Counted from the stretch's first letter, positions 11,041-20,075 are shown. The stretch is DNA of 20,075 bases from Chrysomallon squamiferum (GCA_012295275.1 CM022668.1:6071321-6091395); one strand, 5' to 3'. The notes: generated by a model not told the origin, from the letters alone. Numbers and translations are program-made.

Positions 11041-12029
11041 TAAAAGTGTAGAATAATCTAGACTGATTTTAGAAATGGGATAGTTTCGAAGGGTGCATCT
11101 TATTAAGCATATTTCTTTGTATAATTACATGTGTCCATCAGATATCTACAATTTTCTAATACATCGATTCATCTGACTATCCATCCATTCATTCACAGAT
11201 TCATGCATCCTTCCGCTTATCTGTTCATTGTCCGTCAGTTAGTTCTTCCATCCGTAAGTGTATATGTTTGTTAGTATCTATAAATATATGCACATGCCTA
11301 ATTCTAACACTCTCTGTCTGTCTGTCTCTCTGTCTGTTTCTACATCTGTGAATGATAACATTAATCGATATTATATAAAAGATGTCAATACGACTGTAGC
11401 ATTTACCTGGTTGTGTTTCTGTTTGTCTACATGTCTGTATGATCTTTGTATCCGTCTGTTTTTGAGTGTTACTGTCTGTCTGTCTGTCTGTCGGTCTATC
11501 TGAGTATCAGTCAGTATATATTTCTATAAATGAACTCTTCTCAGTTATCGATAGAAACACTGAGTTATTTCATGAAGAAATAATCGATTATAGCAAATAA
11601 TAAAATTAATCGAGGAAACTGGATTTTACCTGCAAAAAGTTTATTTTCGTATCGTTCTGAAGAAAACAGTGGAAAATAATTAACTTTTATTTTTTTCACA
11701 TTTATAATTTAAATACAGTATTTAACACAGACAATACTTTTATCTGCAATAGATGAATTAAAGATAAAAATATAATTAATAATCCAAATAGGTGTTTTAA
11801 CAGCTATATAGTTAAACAGCATCGGGTTTCTTCGGCGCATTAAAAAAAAAAATATATAATGATTCTAAGGTTAAAGGCCATTACACACTAGAAAATTCTA
11901 CAAGTTATATTTATGTATGGTTAAGAGTGGCGGGCTCTGGAATCGCTTCTTGGAACAAGTCTTCAGAATCTTACGTCGAAGACACGGCTCCTGAAACCTT
12001 CATTTCTTGTTACAGCTTTACATTACGGA
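11041..12029. other. Intergenic, AT-rich, nothing coding recognised
   Basis: Contains ATCCATTCATTCA-type and TCTG imperfect repeats (11160-11240, 11311-11340, 11471-11495). A slightly more GC-rich stretch at 11925-12000 has a 25-codon frame but no recognisable domain. Confidence 0.5.
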
Positions 12030-12259
12030 AAATGTATTCTATTATGAATTGATATAAAATAACTAAATAAATAAGTAAGTAAGTAAGCAAGTAAGTAAGT
12101 AAAACATTTACATAAATAAATAAATAAATAAATAAATAAAGGAAAAGTAAAGAAAAATAATAGAAAACAAAAGAAATAAAGTCACAAACAAACCAATAAA
12201 CAAATAAAGAAAAAAGTATAGAAAAACAAGAGAAAAATGATTTCAAGCAAATAAACAGA

Positions 12260-12290
<31 letters not shown>

Positions 12291-12686
12291 ACAATGAATT
12301 TGCGATTGTCGTTGTTGTTGTTGTTGATGTTGTTGTTATTGTTGTTGTTATTTTTCTTCTTCTTCTTCGTCTTACTATTATTATTCTTATTCTTATTATT
12401 AATACAGTTGTTATTGTTGCTGTTTTTTTTTTAGATTTCCGATCTATATTTTATACGTCATCTGTTCAAGCATAATATTACGTTGTTGTTTTCTTTCGAT
12501 AAACGTCTGAATATATCAACTTTGAATAGATTCAATATGTTATATTGTTATTTCACTTTTGTTTCTTTTGTAAATGAATCTTTTTTTCTCCATAGATCTG
12601 TCAACCGCAAATATGTTTATAACTACTGTGAATTGATTTAAGATAAGTAATTAAATAAATAAGTAAGTAAGTAGTAAACATTTACA

Positions 12687-12729
<43 letters not shown>

Positions 12730-12927
12730 AGGAAAAGTAAAGAAAAATAAGAGAAAACTCGTGTCAAAAAAAAAAAAAAAGTAACAAACAAACAAACCAA
12801 TAAATAAATACAGAAAAAAGTATAGAAAAACAAGAGAAAAATCATTTCAAACAAATAAACAGATAAATAATTAAATAAATAATGACTTTGCGATTGTCGT
12901 TGTTGTTGTTCTTCTTCTTCTTTTCTT

Positions 12928-12986
<59 letters not shown>

Positions 12987-13222
12987 ATTATTATTATTAC
13001 TACAGTTGTTATTGTTGCTGTTGTTTTTGTAGATTTCCGCTGTGTATTTTATACGTCTTCTATTCAAGAATAATATTACGTTCTTGTTTTCTTTCGATAA
13101 ACGTCTGAATATATCAACTTTGAATAGATTCAATATGTTGTATTGTTATTTCACTTTTGTTTAGTTTGCAAATGATTTTTTTTTTCTCCATTGATCTGTC
13201 AACCACAAATATGTTTACTTCT
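12030..13222 (+). repeat. Tandem duplication, two units of about 590 bp
   Basis: Unit 1 (about 12030-12622) and unit 2 (about 12625-13222) share tgaattgat, aagtaagtaagt, acatttacataaataaat, ggaaaagtaaagaaaaata, agtatagaaaaacaagag, tttgcgattgtcgttgttgt, a TTC/ATT triplet tract, cagttgttattgttgctg, cgataaacgtctgaatat, ttgaatagattcaatatgtt and gatctgtcaacc. The units differ mainly in microsatellite length. There is no gene: all open frames here are translated (AAAT)n or triplet repeats. Confidence 0.85.
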
Positions 13223-13864
13223 ATGAGTATACTTCAACTATCAGTAAATACACAGGGATTAGTAATTACCTCTCATGAACTGTTCGACTGCCACTCAATA
13301 AAATAGAATGTTTTCTCTTGCGTTGAAAATTAGTTTTCTCTCTAAGAAGTATACATGATCTCATACAACAAGGCTTTACAGTTACCATGATAACAGGATG
13401 TGTTCAAAGATCTTACTAGAATATGACAAAACCTGAACATTTTATAGACGACAAAGAAGATTATACTATTATTTTTCATGATTGTTATTATCGATTTTAT
13501 AAAATTTTATTTAACTATTTAATTTTAAAACTATTTTTTTAAATATTTATACATTCATGCATTCGTTCATTTATTTATTCATTCGTTTATTCATTTATTT
13601 ATTTTATTTATATATTTAAATATTTATTTTCTTTAGTTTATTTTAGTTAATTTTCAAATTCTTCTGTGTCATGTTAAACTGATCAGTGCTTGATGCTAAA
13701 GTTAATAAATCAATTAAGAAACTTTGAGAGTGAGGAACTGATGTTAACTGATCTATTTACTTTAATACATTACTTTCTATTTAATTATTTAAAATTACAG
13801 GTTAAAAGAAATAACTGGTTACTTTCTTAAGGTGTCATCTTTCTCATGTCAAGTTGAATAACGA
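13223..13864. other. Intergenic, outside the left inverted-repeat arm
   Basis: AT-rich, with imperfect TTTA/TTCA repeats at 13535-13620. No gene is recognised. Unlike the right arm, no clear family-3 repeat abuts the left arm boundary. Confidence 0.5.
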
Positions 13865-13992
13865 ACGCAACTTTGTAAAGCCTCGCTGCACTTGGCATTC
13901 TAATCTTCGCTGGAAAAAGCTCATATTTTAAGATCCATCGATGAACATAGAGTAAACATTCCGCTCTAAACGAAAAATAAAAATGACTGTCC

Positions 13993-14004
13993 TATAATAT
14001 AAAC
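13993..14004 (+). promoter_or_regulatory. Possible TATA-like element upstream of the orphan exon-1 copy
   Basis: The same TATAATATAAAC motif lies about 365 bp upstream of the ATG at 14369, in the position matching the other arm. If it is functional, the orphan copy keeps its promoter and would transcribe towards the minus-strand FReD gene. Confidence 0.22.
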
Positions 14005-14368
14005 AATTAGACAGACAGAGAGACAGATCTATAGATGTATAAATATATATATATACACACAGCAAATCAATACAGAGCAGTAAACTAGCCATTTAGCGAT
14101 CGTTATGCCAATTCGCTGCCTCTGTATCAATCTTTAGTTCTTCACGATACAAAACAGAGAAAATAGCCAATAAGATAAACAAACCACTCTCCATATCGAT
14201 ACATCTATTTGTGAGGTATTAAAACAAACCAGTGAACTTCGGACAATTATTCTGAACTCAGAAATCAACGGTGCAACGCAGATAACCAAAGGAACGTAAT
14301 ATTTGAACCATAAGCAAGAAAACTGGATTATTTTATTTCTTATTTTAAGATTCTTACAAAGATTAAAA

Positions 14369-14644
14369 ATGAAATTTTCTGGAATTTATATCTTATTCGT
14401 TAACCACGTGATAGGTGCTTTACATCGAGACACGGAATTTCGAAACCACGTCATGAGCACAACGTCACAGTCGTCGTTGTATGACTGTTCTGCTGCCTGT
14501 GTAGCTGATATGTGCTGTAAATCTTTTAACTTCTTCACGTCTACCCTGGAGTGTCAACTCAACTACAAAACAAAGGAAGAAAGTTCACAAGATTTTGTCA
14601 CAAACAAAGGATCAGTTTACCAAGACAAAGATTCTATAGCCAAA
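14369..14644 (+). pseudogene. Orphan inverted copy of exon 1 (signal peptide plus PAN/apple-like domain)
   Basis: The reading frame from ATG 14369 to 14644 encodes 92 residues, exactly the length of exon 1 of the minus-strand FReD gene, with 8 differences. All five cysteines (40, 44, 49, 50, 62) and the signal peptide are kept, and no stop or frameshift is present. The last exon base is A rather than G, and the donor is gtgaga instead of gtaaga, so it is weaker but usable. I found no linker or FReD exons on the + strand between here and 15350, and the next fibrinogen sequence lies on the other strand. It may be a truncated duplicate. Alternatively it encodes a short secreted PAN protein: unspliced read-through gives 108 aa ending in five glutamines. 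The frame could be extended upstream only through a TTG at 14303. Confidence 0.6.
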
Positions 14645-14672
14645 GTGAGATATTTTAATTTTTTGTTTATTT

Positions 14673-15109
14673 TATTACAACAACAACAACAATAACAACA
14701 ATTATTAAATTTTTTATTAAATGGAGTCACAAATTATTATTATTATTTGTAACAAAGGGGAACTTATTAATTATACTTGTCTGACTGATAACTCCCTGTA
14801 CAAAACATTATAACGAGAGAATTCACTCGCAGAAATTAAAAGTTTATTAAATGACAACTCGATCTAAATCCCCTGAATATTTCGCGGAACGAAAAAATAA
14901 CGTCAAAGAAAATCAATAGAAACGGAAGTGTCTTCCCTTAATAAGCTCTTCAGCTTGAAGTATGAACTATTGTGTGACACCAAGTTTCAGATAAAACATT
15001 TAATGTTCTAAAAAAAGAAGCTGTTAATAGCTTTCTAAAAGGTAAATATAAACAGAGAGGTATCATGTGATAACAACAAAAGAACAAAAAAAGATTTTGT
15101 ATGAACGTG
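14673..15109. other. Region after the orphan exon 1, no FReD exons found
   Basis: Begins with a caacaacaacaa run (14679-14701) that supplies the read-through polyGln. The rest is AT-rich. I looked for the Cys-rich linker exon and the fibrinogen exons on the + strand and saw none. Confidence 0.55.
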
Positions 15110-15235
15110 TTTCACGGAATCTTCCTCTAGAACAAATTTTGATGAATTGTTTTGTTGAATGTTCCTTTAGAACAAAGCTTGGTTCACTGTTCTAGCATGG
15201 AATGTTCCACTAGAACAAAGCTTGATTAACTAATT
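15110..15235 (+). repeat. Three-unit repeat of about 41 bp, family 4
   Basis: There are three imperfect units, each with ttcc-(t/a)-(c/t)-tagaacaaa followed by (t/g)ctt-like sequence, starting near 15122, 15160 and 15203. The first also has gatgaattgttt, as in 1845-1925. It lies between the orphan exon 1 and the duplicated FReD fragment. Confidence 0.6.
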
Positions 15236-15482
15236 TTTGTTTTAAAATATGGAATAACAATAGCTGATTGAAAATTAATACCTCTAAGAAAGAAATAAAC
15301 AAAAATTAAACATTTGAACAAACAAATAATAAATAACCAATTAAAACAAAATACAATTTTCAAGTAATTAAATAAACATCTTCATATTGTCCTTGATATT
15401 TAAACTGATAGAATACTTAAAAGAAGAAGCTGAATTTTAACTACAAAACTAAATTTGTTTTAACTTCAGTGCAAAACCGGTC

Positions 15483-15560
15483 TTATTTTCCAGACAAAAG
15501 TGGTCTTATTTTCATCTCAGTCCTCTGCAAGGAGTAGAACTGGCCTCTCCACGAACCCCA
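15483..15560 (-). pseudogene. Fragment of a duplicated last FReD exon (C-terminal 26 codons)
   Basis: On the minus strand this reads WGSWRGQFYSLQ then RTEMKIRPLLSGK and stop. It matches the true C-terminus (WSSWTGQYYSLK, RTEMKIRPILSGK, stop) with few substitutions. Sequence 5' of it (15561 onwards) no longer resembles the exon: the AWWY/CH core is missing, so this is a truncated remnant. It lies directly downstream of the intact final exon as part of a tandem duplication that includes 3' flanking sequence. Confidence 0.8.
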
Positions 15561-15713
15561 CAGAATTTTAAATAAATGAAATAAACGTCTTCACACGGTC
15601 CAAATATATTGAAGCCTGCAGAGAACTTAAACGAAAAATATGAAATTTATCTTCAAAGCTAATCTGATCTTAACTTCAATTCGTAATTCCGTCTATCTTC
15701 AACAATAAACTGG

Positions 15714-15719
15714 TTTATT
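15714..15719 (-). promoter_or_regulatory. Candidate polyadenylation signal of the FReD gene
   Basis: AATAAA on the minus strand lies about 19 nt after the TAA stop. It is correctly oriented, but such hexamers are frequent in this AT-rich window. A second AATAAA occurs further on in the tandemly duplicated downstream flank. Confidence 0.3.
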
Positions 15720-15737
15720 TTCGAGACAAAACTGGTT

Positions 15738-18247
15738 TTATTTTCCAGACAAAATTGGTCTTATTTTCATTTCAGTTCTCTTCAAGGAGTAGTATTGGCC
15801 TGTCCACGAACTCCAAGTAACTCCTTCGGCGAAAACCTTTGTAAGGCCTCCCAGGTACAAGCCGTTTAGATTTGAACTGTGACAGGCTGCGTACCACCAC
15901 GCTCCATGAAAGAGTTCGGCACAGTTCAAATAATACGAATTCTGATCCCTATCCTTGGTTGTAAAAGACTGACCATTGTGCGCGGTAAGTGAATCACCTT
16001 TGGAACGGGAAAAAAGTGTAAATTATCATTATTATTATGAAATAATAGCAAGAGCAGTCTTCGTACTATATTTTGTTCACTATTGGCAAAAACGAGTTAT
16101 ACACACAAATAAAATCTTTAATATACAGACGCACTCACACGTTTATACGCATGGATAGACACACAGATAAATATATACGGCCTCACCCACAGACACACGC
16201 ACAAATGTATAAATGCATTAAAACAGAAACCCAGTTATAAACCAAGGAACGCGGATAAACACGAAAGATGTACAAACACACTGATACATACTACACAGAC
16301 AGAAAACTTATTCAAACATACACAGACACACATACATACATACATACATACACAGAGACATACAGGCACACGTTTTTATACAGACATACCTCCATATATA
16401 TATATATATCACTGTTATTCATTAGGTCTGTTTTAACTTGTTATAGCTAAAACTGAGTGAAACAGTTATGACGTTTACTAAATTAAATACCTCACAGAAA
16501 GAACATTGAACATGCTAGTTGATTTGATATTCGGTTAACAGATTTTTGATTGAACATATACACTAAATTTTATCATAGATATTACTTTGTATCATCAGCA
16601 TATTACAATACAAGAATATATTTTTATTGTTTCTATTGACTGATGCCAGACCAACCTGCGTTTCCGCTGTAAGATCCAATGTGTAGAGTGTAGTTCTCCG
16701 CCTCACTACCCAGTGAAAATGTCGAGTACATCGCGTAACGTTTGTTTCCTTCAAAGTCTTCTAGATCAACACGTAGCTCGTATTCCTGTTTACTTGTTAT
16801 CTTGTAGATGTTCTCGTTTCCTGAACAACAGCAGTAATAATAATAATAATAGAAAGAAGAAATAGAAGAAGAAGAAGAAGAAGAAAAAGAAGAATCAAAA
16901 TATTCTACGACTTTATATTTATTTTTCTTTGAACATAAAACACAAAAATTATTTGTCACAGTTACCTGATAGATGCATCTCATGAAATAGTAAACAATTT
17001 CTTACCAAACCAGTATTCTCTTTCTACATCTCCAAATCCTTCCTTGTATTCCTGACATGTTCTGTAGAAGTCTGTAGATCCGTCCATCCGTCTTTGTATA
17101 ATCTGCACATTAGTTTAAGACACAAATGGACGTAGGTAAATAAGTAGGTAAGTATGTGTGTATGTATGTGTGTATGTGTGTTTTATATATGTATGCATAT
17201 AAGTATACATATTTGTATGTATGTAAATATATATCTATATATATTTGTATGTAAGTATGAACCTATGTATGCATGTACCTATGTATGTATGTCTGTATTC
17301 ATTTACATATACTTTTTCTAATGGACACAAATAAACGTACTAACCAACCAACCACCGTTAAGGTTGACAATCACANNNNNNNNNNNNNNNNNNNNNNNNN
17401 NNNNNNNNNNNNNNNNNNNNNNNNNNNNNNNNNNNNNNNNNNNNNNNNNNNNNNNNNNNNNNNNNNNNNNNNNNNNNNNNNNNNNNNNNNNNNNNNNNNN
17501 NNNNNNNNNNNNNNNNNNNNNNNNNNNNNNNNNNNNNNNNNNNNNNNNNNNNNNNNNNNNNNNNNNNNNNNNNNNTCGAATTAATAATAAATTAATAAAA
17601 TGAAATAAATATAAAATGACTCGTTCCTACTAACCAACCATTCACCGTTAAGAGTTGACATATCACAAAACGCTGGCACGTTGTTAACCTGAGATGACTT
17701 CAAAACAGCATGTCGAGAGCATGGAAACGTCATCATGACGTCATAGCAGTTTCGCATCACATCAGGAACATAATCTATGAAGAATATGCAATTCTACATT
17801 TTGTTATTTAATATGAACCAATATTAAATCCGTTAATCAGAGGAAAAGTAATATCATAATTTAATTATAAACGTTGATAGTATTGCTTTATATTGTTGTT
17901 AATTACTCTCATACATATATATACATATATGCGCTCATACATATACTGGTTTCTATGTATGAACACTTTCAGAAGGCTAAGTTATTGGTTCATCCAGAAA
18001 GAAAACAAAATAAATGTATCTATCAGTGTTTTGTCTAAATTAGATTTACGTGTGGAGGGTTGTGCAGCTGATGGTGTTACGTCACTGTCACGTGATACAC
18101 ATTTCGCATCATTCACACGTACAGTTTGACATTTCTGATAAGACAGACATATGTCCGTACCACAAATTCCAGATACAGTCTGCAAATCACAAAAAAAGAA
18201 AAAATAATAATCATAATAATAATAATAATAAATAAAAATAAAATAAA

Positions 18248-18278
<31 letters not shown>

Positions 18279-18933
18279 ACACTACTAGTAGTAAAATAAT
18301 AGCCATAGGTGTATAAATAGTAATATTAACACTACAGTATTAGTTGCAGTACTTTTATTTATAGTAACCATAACAGTAGTAGGAGCAATCGTAATAATAA
18401 TAATAAAAGAGTTGTTGTAGTAGTTCTGGTAGTAGTAGCAGTATTAATAGTAGTTGTTGTGATGGAACTGTGCTTGTTGTAACTGAAGTAACGATAACAG
18501 TAGTAGTAGTCTTCAAAGTAGTGGTGGTAATAGTAGTAGTAAATTAAATTACTAATGGTAACAGAAGTAGCAGTAACAATTCCAGTAAGTACAGTAGTAG
18601 CAGCAGTAGTAGTTGTAGAAGTTATATAAAAATAAGGACAACATTAAAATATCTTACCTTGGCTATAGAATCTTTGTCTTGGTAAATTGATCCTTTCTTG
18701 GTGACAAAATCTTGTGAACTTTCTTCCTTTGTTTTGTAGTTGAGTTGACACTCCAGGGTAGACGTGAAGAAGTTAAAAGATTTACAACACATATCAGCTA
18801 CACAGGCAGCAGAACAATCATACAACGACGATGGAGACGTCGTGGTCATGACATGGTTTCGAAATTCCATGTCTCGATGTATCACAGCTATCACGTGGTT
18901 AACGAATAAGATATAAATTCCTGAAAATTTCAT
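15738..18933 (-). CDS. Secreted PAN/apple-like plus fibrinogen C-terminal domain (FReD) protein, six exons
   Basis: The predicted exons (GT-AG throughout) are 18933-18658, 18179-18050, 17774-17635, 17102-17006, 16820-16656 and 15997-15738. They join in phase to 1,068 nt, or 355 aa plus stop. Residues 1-18 form a signal peptide (MKFSGIYILF...). Residues 20-92 are PAN/apple-like, with C40, C44, C49, C50, the SFNFF core and C62. Residues 93-135 form a linker with C98, C103, C109 and C119. Residues about 143-355 form a FReD: NCYDV, FCDM, IIQRRMDGSTDFYR, GFGDVEREYWFG, YELRVDLEDFEGN, YSGNAGDSL, the calcium-site-like DRDQN (D285, D287), then C295 and C308 in CAELFHGAWWYAACHSSNLNG. NYT (N257) is a glycosylation sequon. 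FReD proteins bind acetylated or other surface ligands and act in invertebrate innate recognition; that role is inferred here. The upstream in-frame TTG codon near 18999 is not needed as a start. An assembly gap lies in intron 3. Confidence 0.88.
15998..16655 (-). other. Intron 5 of the FReD gene
   Basis: GT-AG on the minus strand, 658 nt. It contains CA/ACAT-type imperfect repeats (16100-16400), including acatacatacatacataca near 16330. No additional exon is seen. Confidence 0.75.
17103..17330 (-). repeat. TATG/TG-rich low-complexity part of FReD intron 3
   Basis: Imperfect tatgtatg/tgtgtatg repeats at about 17140-17290 lie between exon 4 and the partial exon-3 copy. Such repeats commonly break assemblies and may explain the gap. 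Confidence 0.7.
17331..17375 (-). pseudogene. Partial, frameshifted second copy of the end of FReD exon 3 next to the gap
   Basis: Read on the minus strand, this contains tgtgat, tgtcaac, cttaacggtg and ttggttggttag, matching the end of exon 3 (17635-17669) plus its donor. It has two single-base deletions and a substituted Glu-Trp region. It is cut off by the N run. Either it is a real diverged exon-3 duplicate or a low-quality contig end that overlaps the other contig. Confidence 0.65.
17376..17575. other. Assembly gap (200 N)
   Basis: There are exactly 200 N, a round number typical of a placeholder gap. It falls in intron 3 of the FReD gene, between exon 3 (17774-17635) and exon 4 (17102-17006). 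The sequence at its left edge repeats part of exon 3, so its true size is uncertain. Confidence 0.98.
18180..18629 (-). other. Intron 1 of the FReD gene (to the exon-1 donor at 18657)
   Basis: Holds (AAT)n/(AAAT)n at 18215-18277 and a GTA/GTT triplet-rich stretch at 18360-18629 that resembles 2930-3640 in composition. No coding sequence. Confidence 0.7.
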
Positions 18934-19428
18934 TTTTAATCTTTGAAAGAATCTTAAAATAAGAAATAAAATAATCCAGTTTTCTTGCTTATGGTTCAAA
19001 TACTCGTTCTTTCCGTTATCTGTGTTGCATCGTTGATTTCTGAGTTCAGACTAGTTATTCGTAGTTCACTGGTTTCTCATAAAACTTCTGAAATAGGCGT
19101 TTGTTCATGTTGTTGCATATTGGCTATTTTGTCTGTTTTGACTGGTGAAGAATTAAAGATTCATACAGACGCAGCGAATTAACATAACGATCGCTAAGTG
19201 TCTAGATTACTGTTGTGTATTGATCTGCAGCATCTGTGTGTATCGATATATTTACATATCTGTCGATCTGTTTGTTTCTCTATCTGTTTATATTATATGA
19301 CAGTCATTTTAGATTTTCATTTATAGAGGAATAAAGGTTTTATATTTGTGTGCAGGGCGATAACTATTTACTGTCTAAAATTATTGTCCTGCGAAGATTA
19401 GAATGCCAAATGCAGCGAGGCTTTACTC
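18630..19428 (-). repeat. Right arm of the large inverted repeat
   Basis: This is the counterpart of 13865-14672, carrying the upstream region and exon 1 of the FReD gene on the - strand. Its outer end near 19428 meets a dispersed repeat (19425-19695), so the rearrangement breakpoint lies at or beside that repeat. Its inner end lies just past the exon-1 donor, where GTA/GTT-rich triplet sequence begins (about 18360-18640). Confidence 0.85.
19286..19297 (-). promoter_or_regulatory. Possible TATA-like element upstream of the FReD gene
   Basis: The motif TATAATATAAAC (minus strand) lies about 353 bp upstream of the ATG and is conserved in the inverted copy. Position relative to any transcription start is unknown. 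In such AT-rich DNA it could be chance, so conservation between the two recent copies is weak support. Confidence 0.25.
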
Positions 19429-19695
19429 AAACGTTTTCTCTATCACTAAGCACTGAGCACTTCCAATAGTATTACAAAACCTTTACTATGACAAAGCAGA
19501 ATTTACAATTTCAATATTTCATTTTTCTTTACTTTATTTTTCATTTCTCCTTCTGGCCATTTAATTAAAATTTTAAAAATATTAATAATAAATAAATAAA
19601 AGCAATAATAACAAAGATCTGTAATCTCTGGTGCATACAGTAGTACGGTGTGTACAATAGTCTATTATGTACAGTAGTCTATTGTACTGAGTTCT
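19425..19695 (+). repeat. Dispersed repeat, family 3 (second copy)
   Basis: This is the counterpart of 3884-4142, in the same orientation. It contains short internal repeats of a tacagtagtc/tacaatagtct unit (19636-19687). It starts where the right arm of the inverted repeat ends. Confidence 0.65.
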
Positions 19696-19756
19696 TTTTA
19701 GTTTTTGTTATTGTTGGGTTAGTTGTTGTCTTTTTCCTGTTATTTTAAAGATTACA

Positions 19757-19770
19757 ATAATAATAATAAT

Positions 19771-19811
<41 letters not shown>

Positions 19812-19868
19812 TAAGAATAATAAGAATAATAAGAATAACAATAATAATAATAACAATAATAGTAATAA
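19757..19868 (+). repeat. (AAT)n with AAC/AAG interruptions
   Basis: About 110 bp of AAT triplets with aac, aag and agt interruptions. The polyAsn open frame across it is an artefact. Confidence 0.9.
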
Positions 19869-20075
19869 TGATATATACATAAAACTTGGATCGCCTTGTC
19901 CTGAATAAAATAAAGATTTATTAAATGTAATTATAATAATTATGTATAACTGTCTACAGAAATGGATATGAATTGAAAATTATCCTTAATGTAATGAACT
20001 TATGTAAAAAAAAGTCTCCAAGTAAAAATGACAATAAAACAGATTTAAAATAGTAGTATTAGTAGTATTAGTAGT
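19869..20075. other. Window end, nothing recognised
   Basis: AT-rich sequence ending in an agtagtatt triplet run (20051-20075) that continues past the window. Confidence 0.5.

Larger units (their letters stand above)
13865..14672 (+). repeat. Left arm of a large inverted repeat (upstream region plus exon 1)
   Basis: This stretch matches the reverse complement of about 18630-19428. Shared landmarks in order are aaagcctcgctgca and ggcattctaatcttcgc, tgactgtc followed by ataatataaac, a run of atatatcgat/TA sequence with acacacag, tttagcgatcgttatg, the whole of exon 1, and the first bases of the intron (gatattttaat). The arms are about 800 bp with about 4 kb between them. Boundaries are by eye. 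Confidence 0.85.
15350..15850. repeat. Tandem duplication of the FReD gene's 3' end and flank (two units)
   Basis: Unit 1 (about 15350-15565) and unit 2 (about 15560-15850) share, in order, aattaaataaacatcttca-like flank, a segment with aacttaaa and aactaaat/aagctaat, ttaacttca, and the exon end starting ttattttccagacaaaa. Divergence is clearly higher than between the two exon-1 copies. The boundaries are approximate. Confidence 0.7.

Noticed and set aside
12651-13133. 160-aa frame with poly-Arg, poly-Ile and poly-Asn
   Set aside because: It is a translation of triplet and (AAAT)n repeats in a tandem duplication, with no domain.
14303-14368. N-terminal extension of the PAN exon from 14303 (and the equivalent from 18999)
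   Set aside because: The first codon is TTG in both copies. The first ATG (14369, 18933) begins a good signal peptide.

Overview
This is an AT-rich, gene-poor animal genomic window. It has spliced genes, heavy microsatellite content ((GA)n, (CA)n, (AAT)n, (TTC)n, (AAAT)n) and several dispersed repeat families. An innexin gap-junction gene and a fibrinogen-related (FReD) lectin-type gene point to a protostome invertebrate, most likely a mollusc. The microsatellite load and tRNA-like SINE fragments would suit a coleoid cephalopod such as an octopus. The lineage is inferred and cannot be proven from this window.

Layout. (1) 1-1840 is the first copy of a long direct duplication; its second copy is 9113-10560, directly behind the innexin stop codon. 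It contains SINE-like fragments and ends in a (GA)n tract. (2) 1841-6350 is intergenic: microsatellites, a GTA/GTT-rich stretch and repeat copies, two of them inverted relative to the first segment. (3) 6400-9092 is an innexin gene on the + strand. It has one large coding exon (7844-9092) and a predicted small 5' exon ending at 6469; the start codon appears to be split AT|G by the intron. (4) 9113-13860 holds the second duplication copy, an 18-bp minisatellite with a small acidic hexapeptide-repeat ORF, and a tandem duplication of about 590 bp. (5) 13860-19430 is an inverted-repeat locus. A complete six-exon FReD gene lies on the - strand (18933 to 15738, predicted 355 aa: signal peptide, PAN/apple-like domain, Cys-rich linker, fibrinogen C-terminal domain). 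An inverted copy of its upstream region and exon 1 lies on the + strand (13865-14672) with no matching downstream exons. A fragment of the last exon is tandemly repeated at 15483-15560. A 200-N assembly gap (17376-17575) sits in intron 3. (6) 19425-20075 holds another dispersed repeat copy and (AAT)n.

How the genes relate. The innexin would form intercellular or hemichannel pores at the plasma membrane. The PAN-FReD protein would be secreted and resembles invertebrate pattern-recognition lectins. No functional link between them is evident. Both loci show local duplication: the innexin flank is duplicated in tandem, and the lectin locus is duplicated in inverted and partial form. This suggests gene families expanding by local rearrangement, possibly helped by repeats and microsatellites at the breakpoints.
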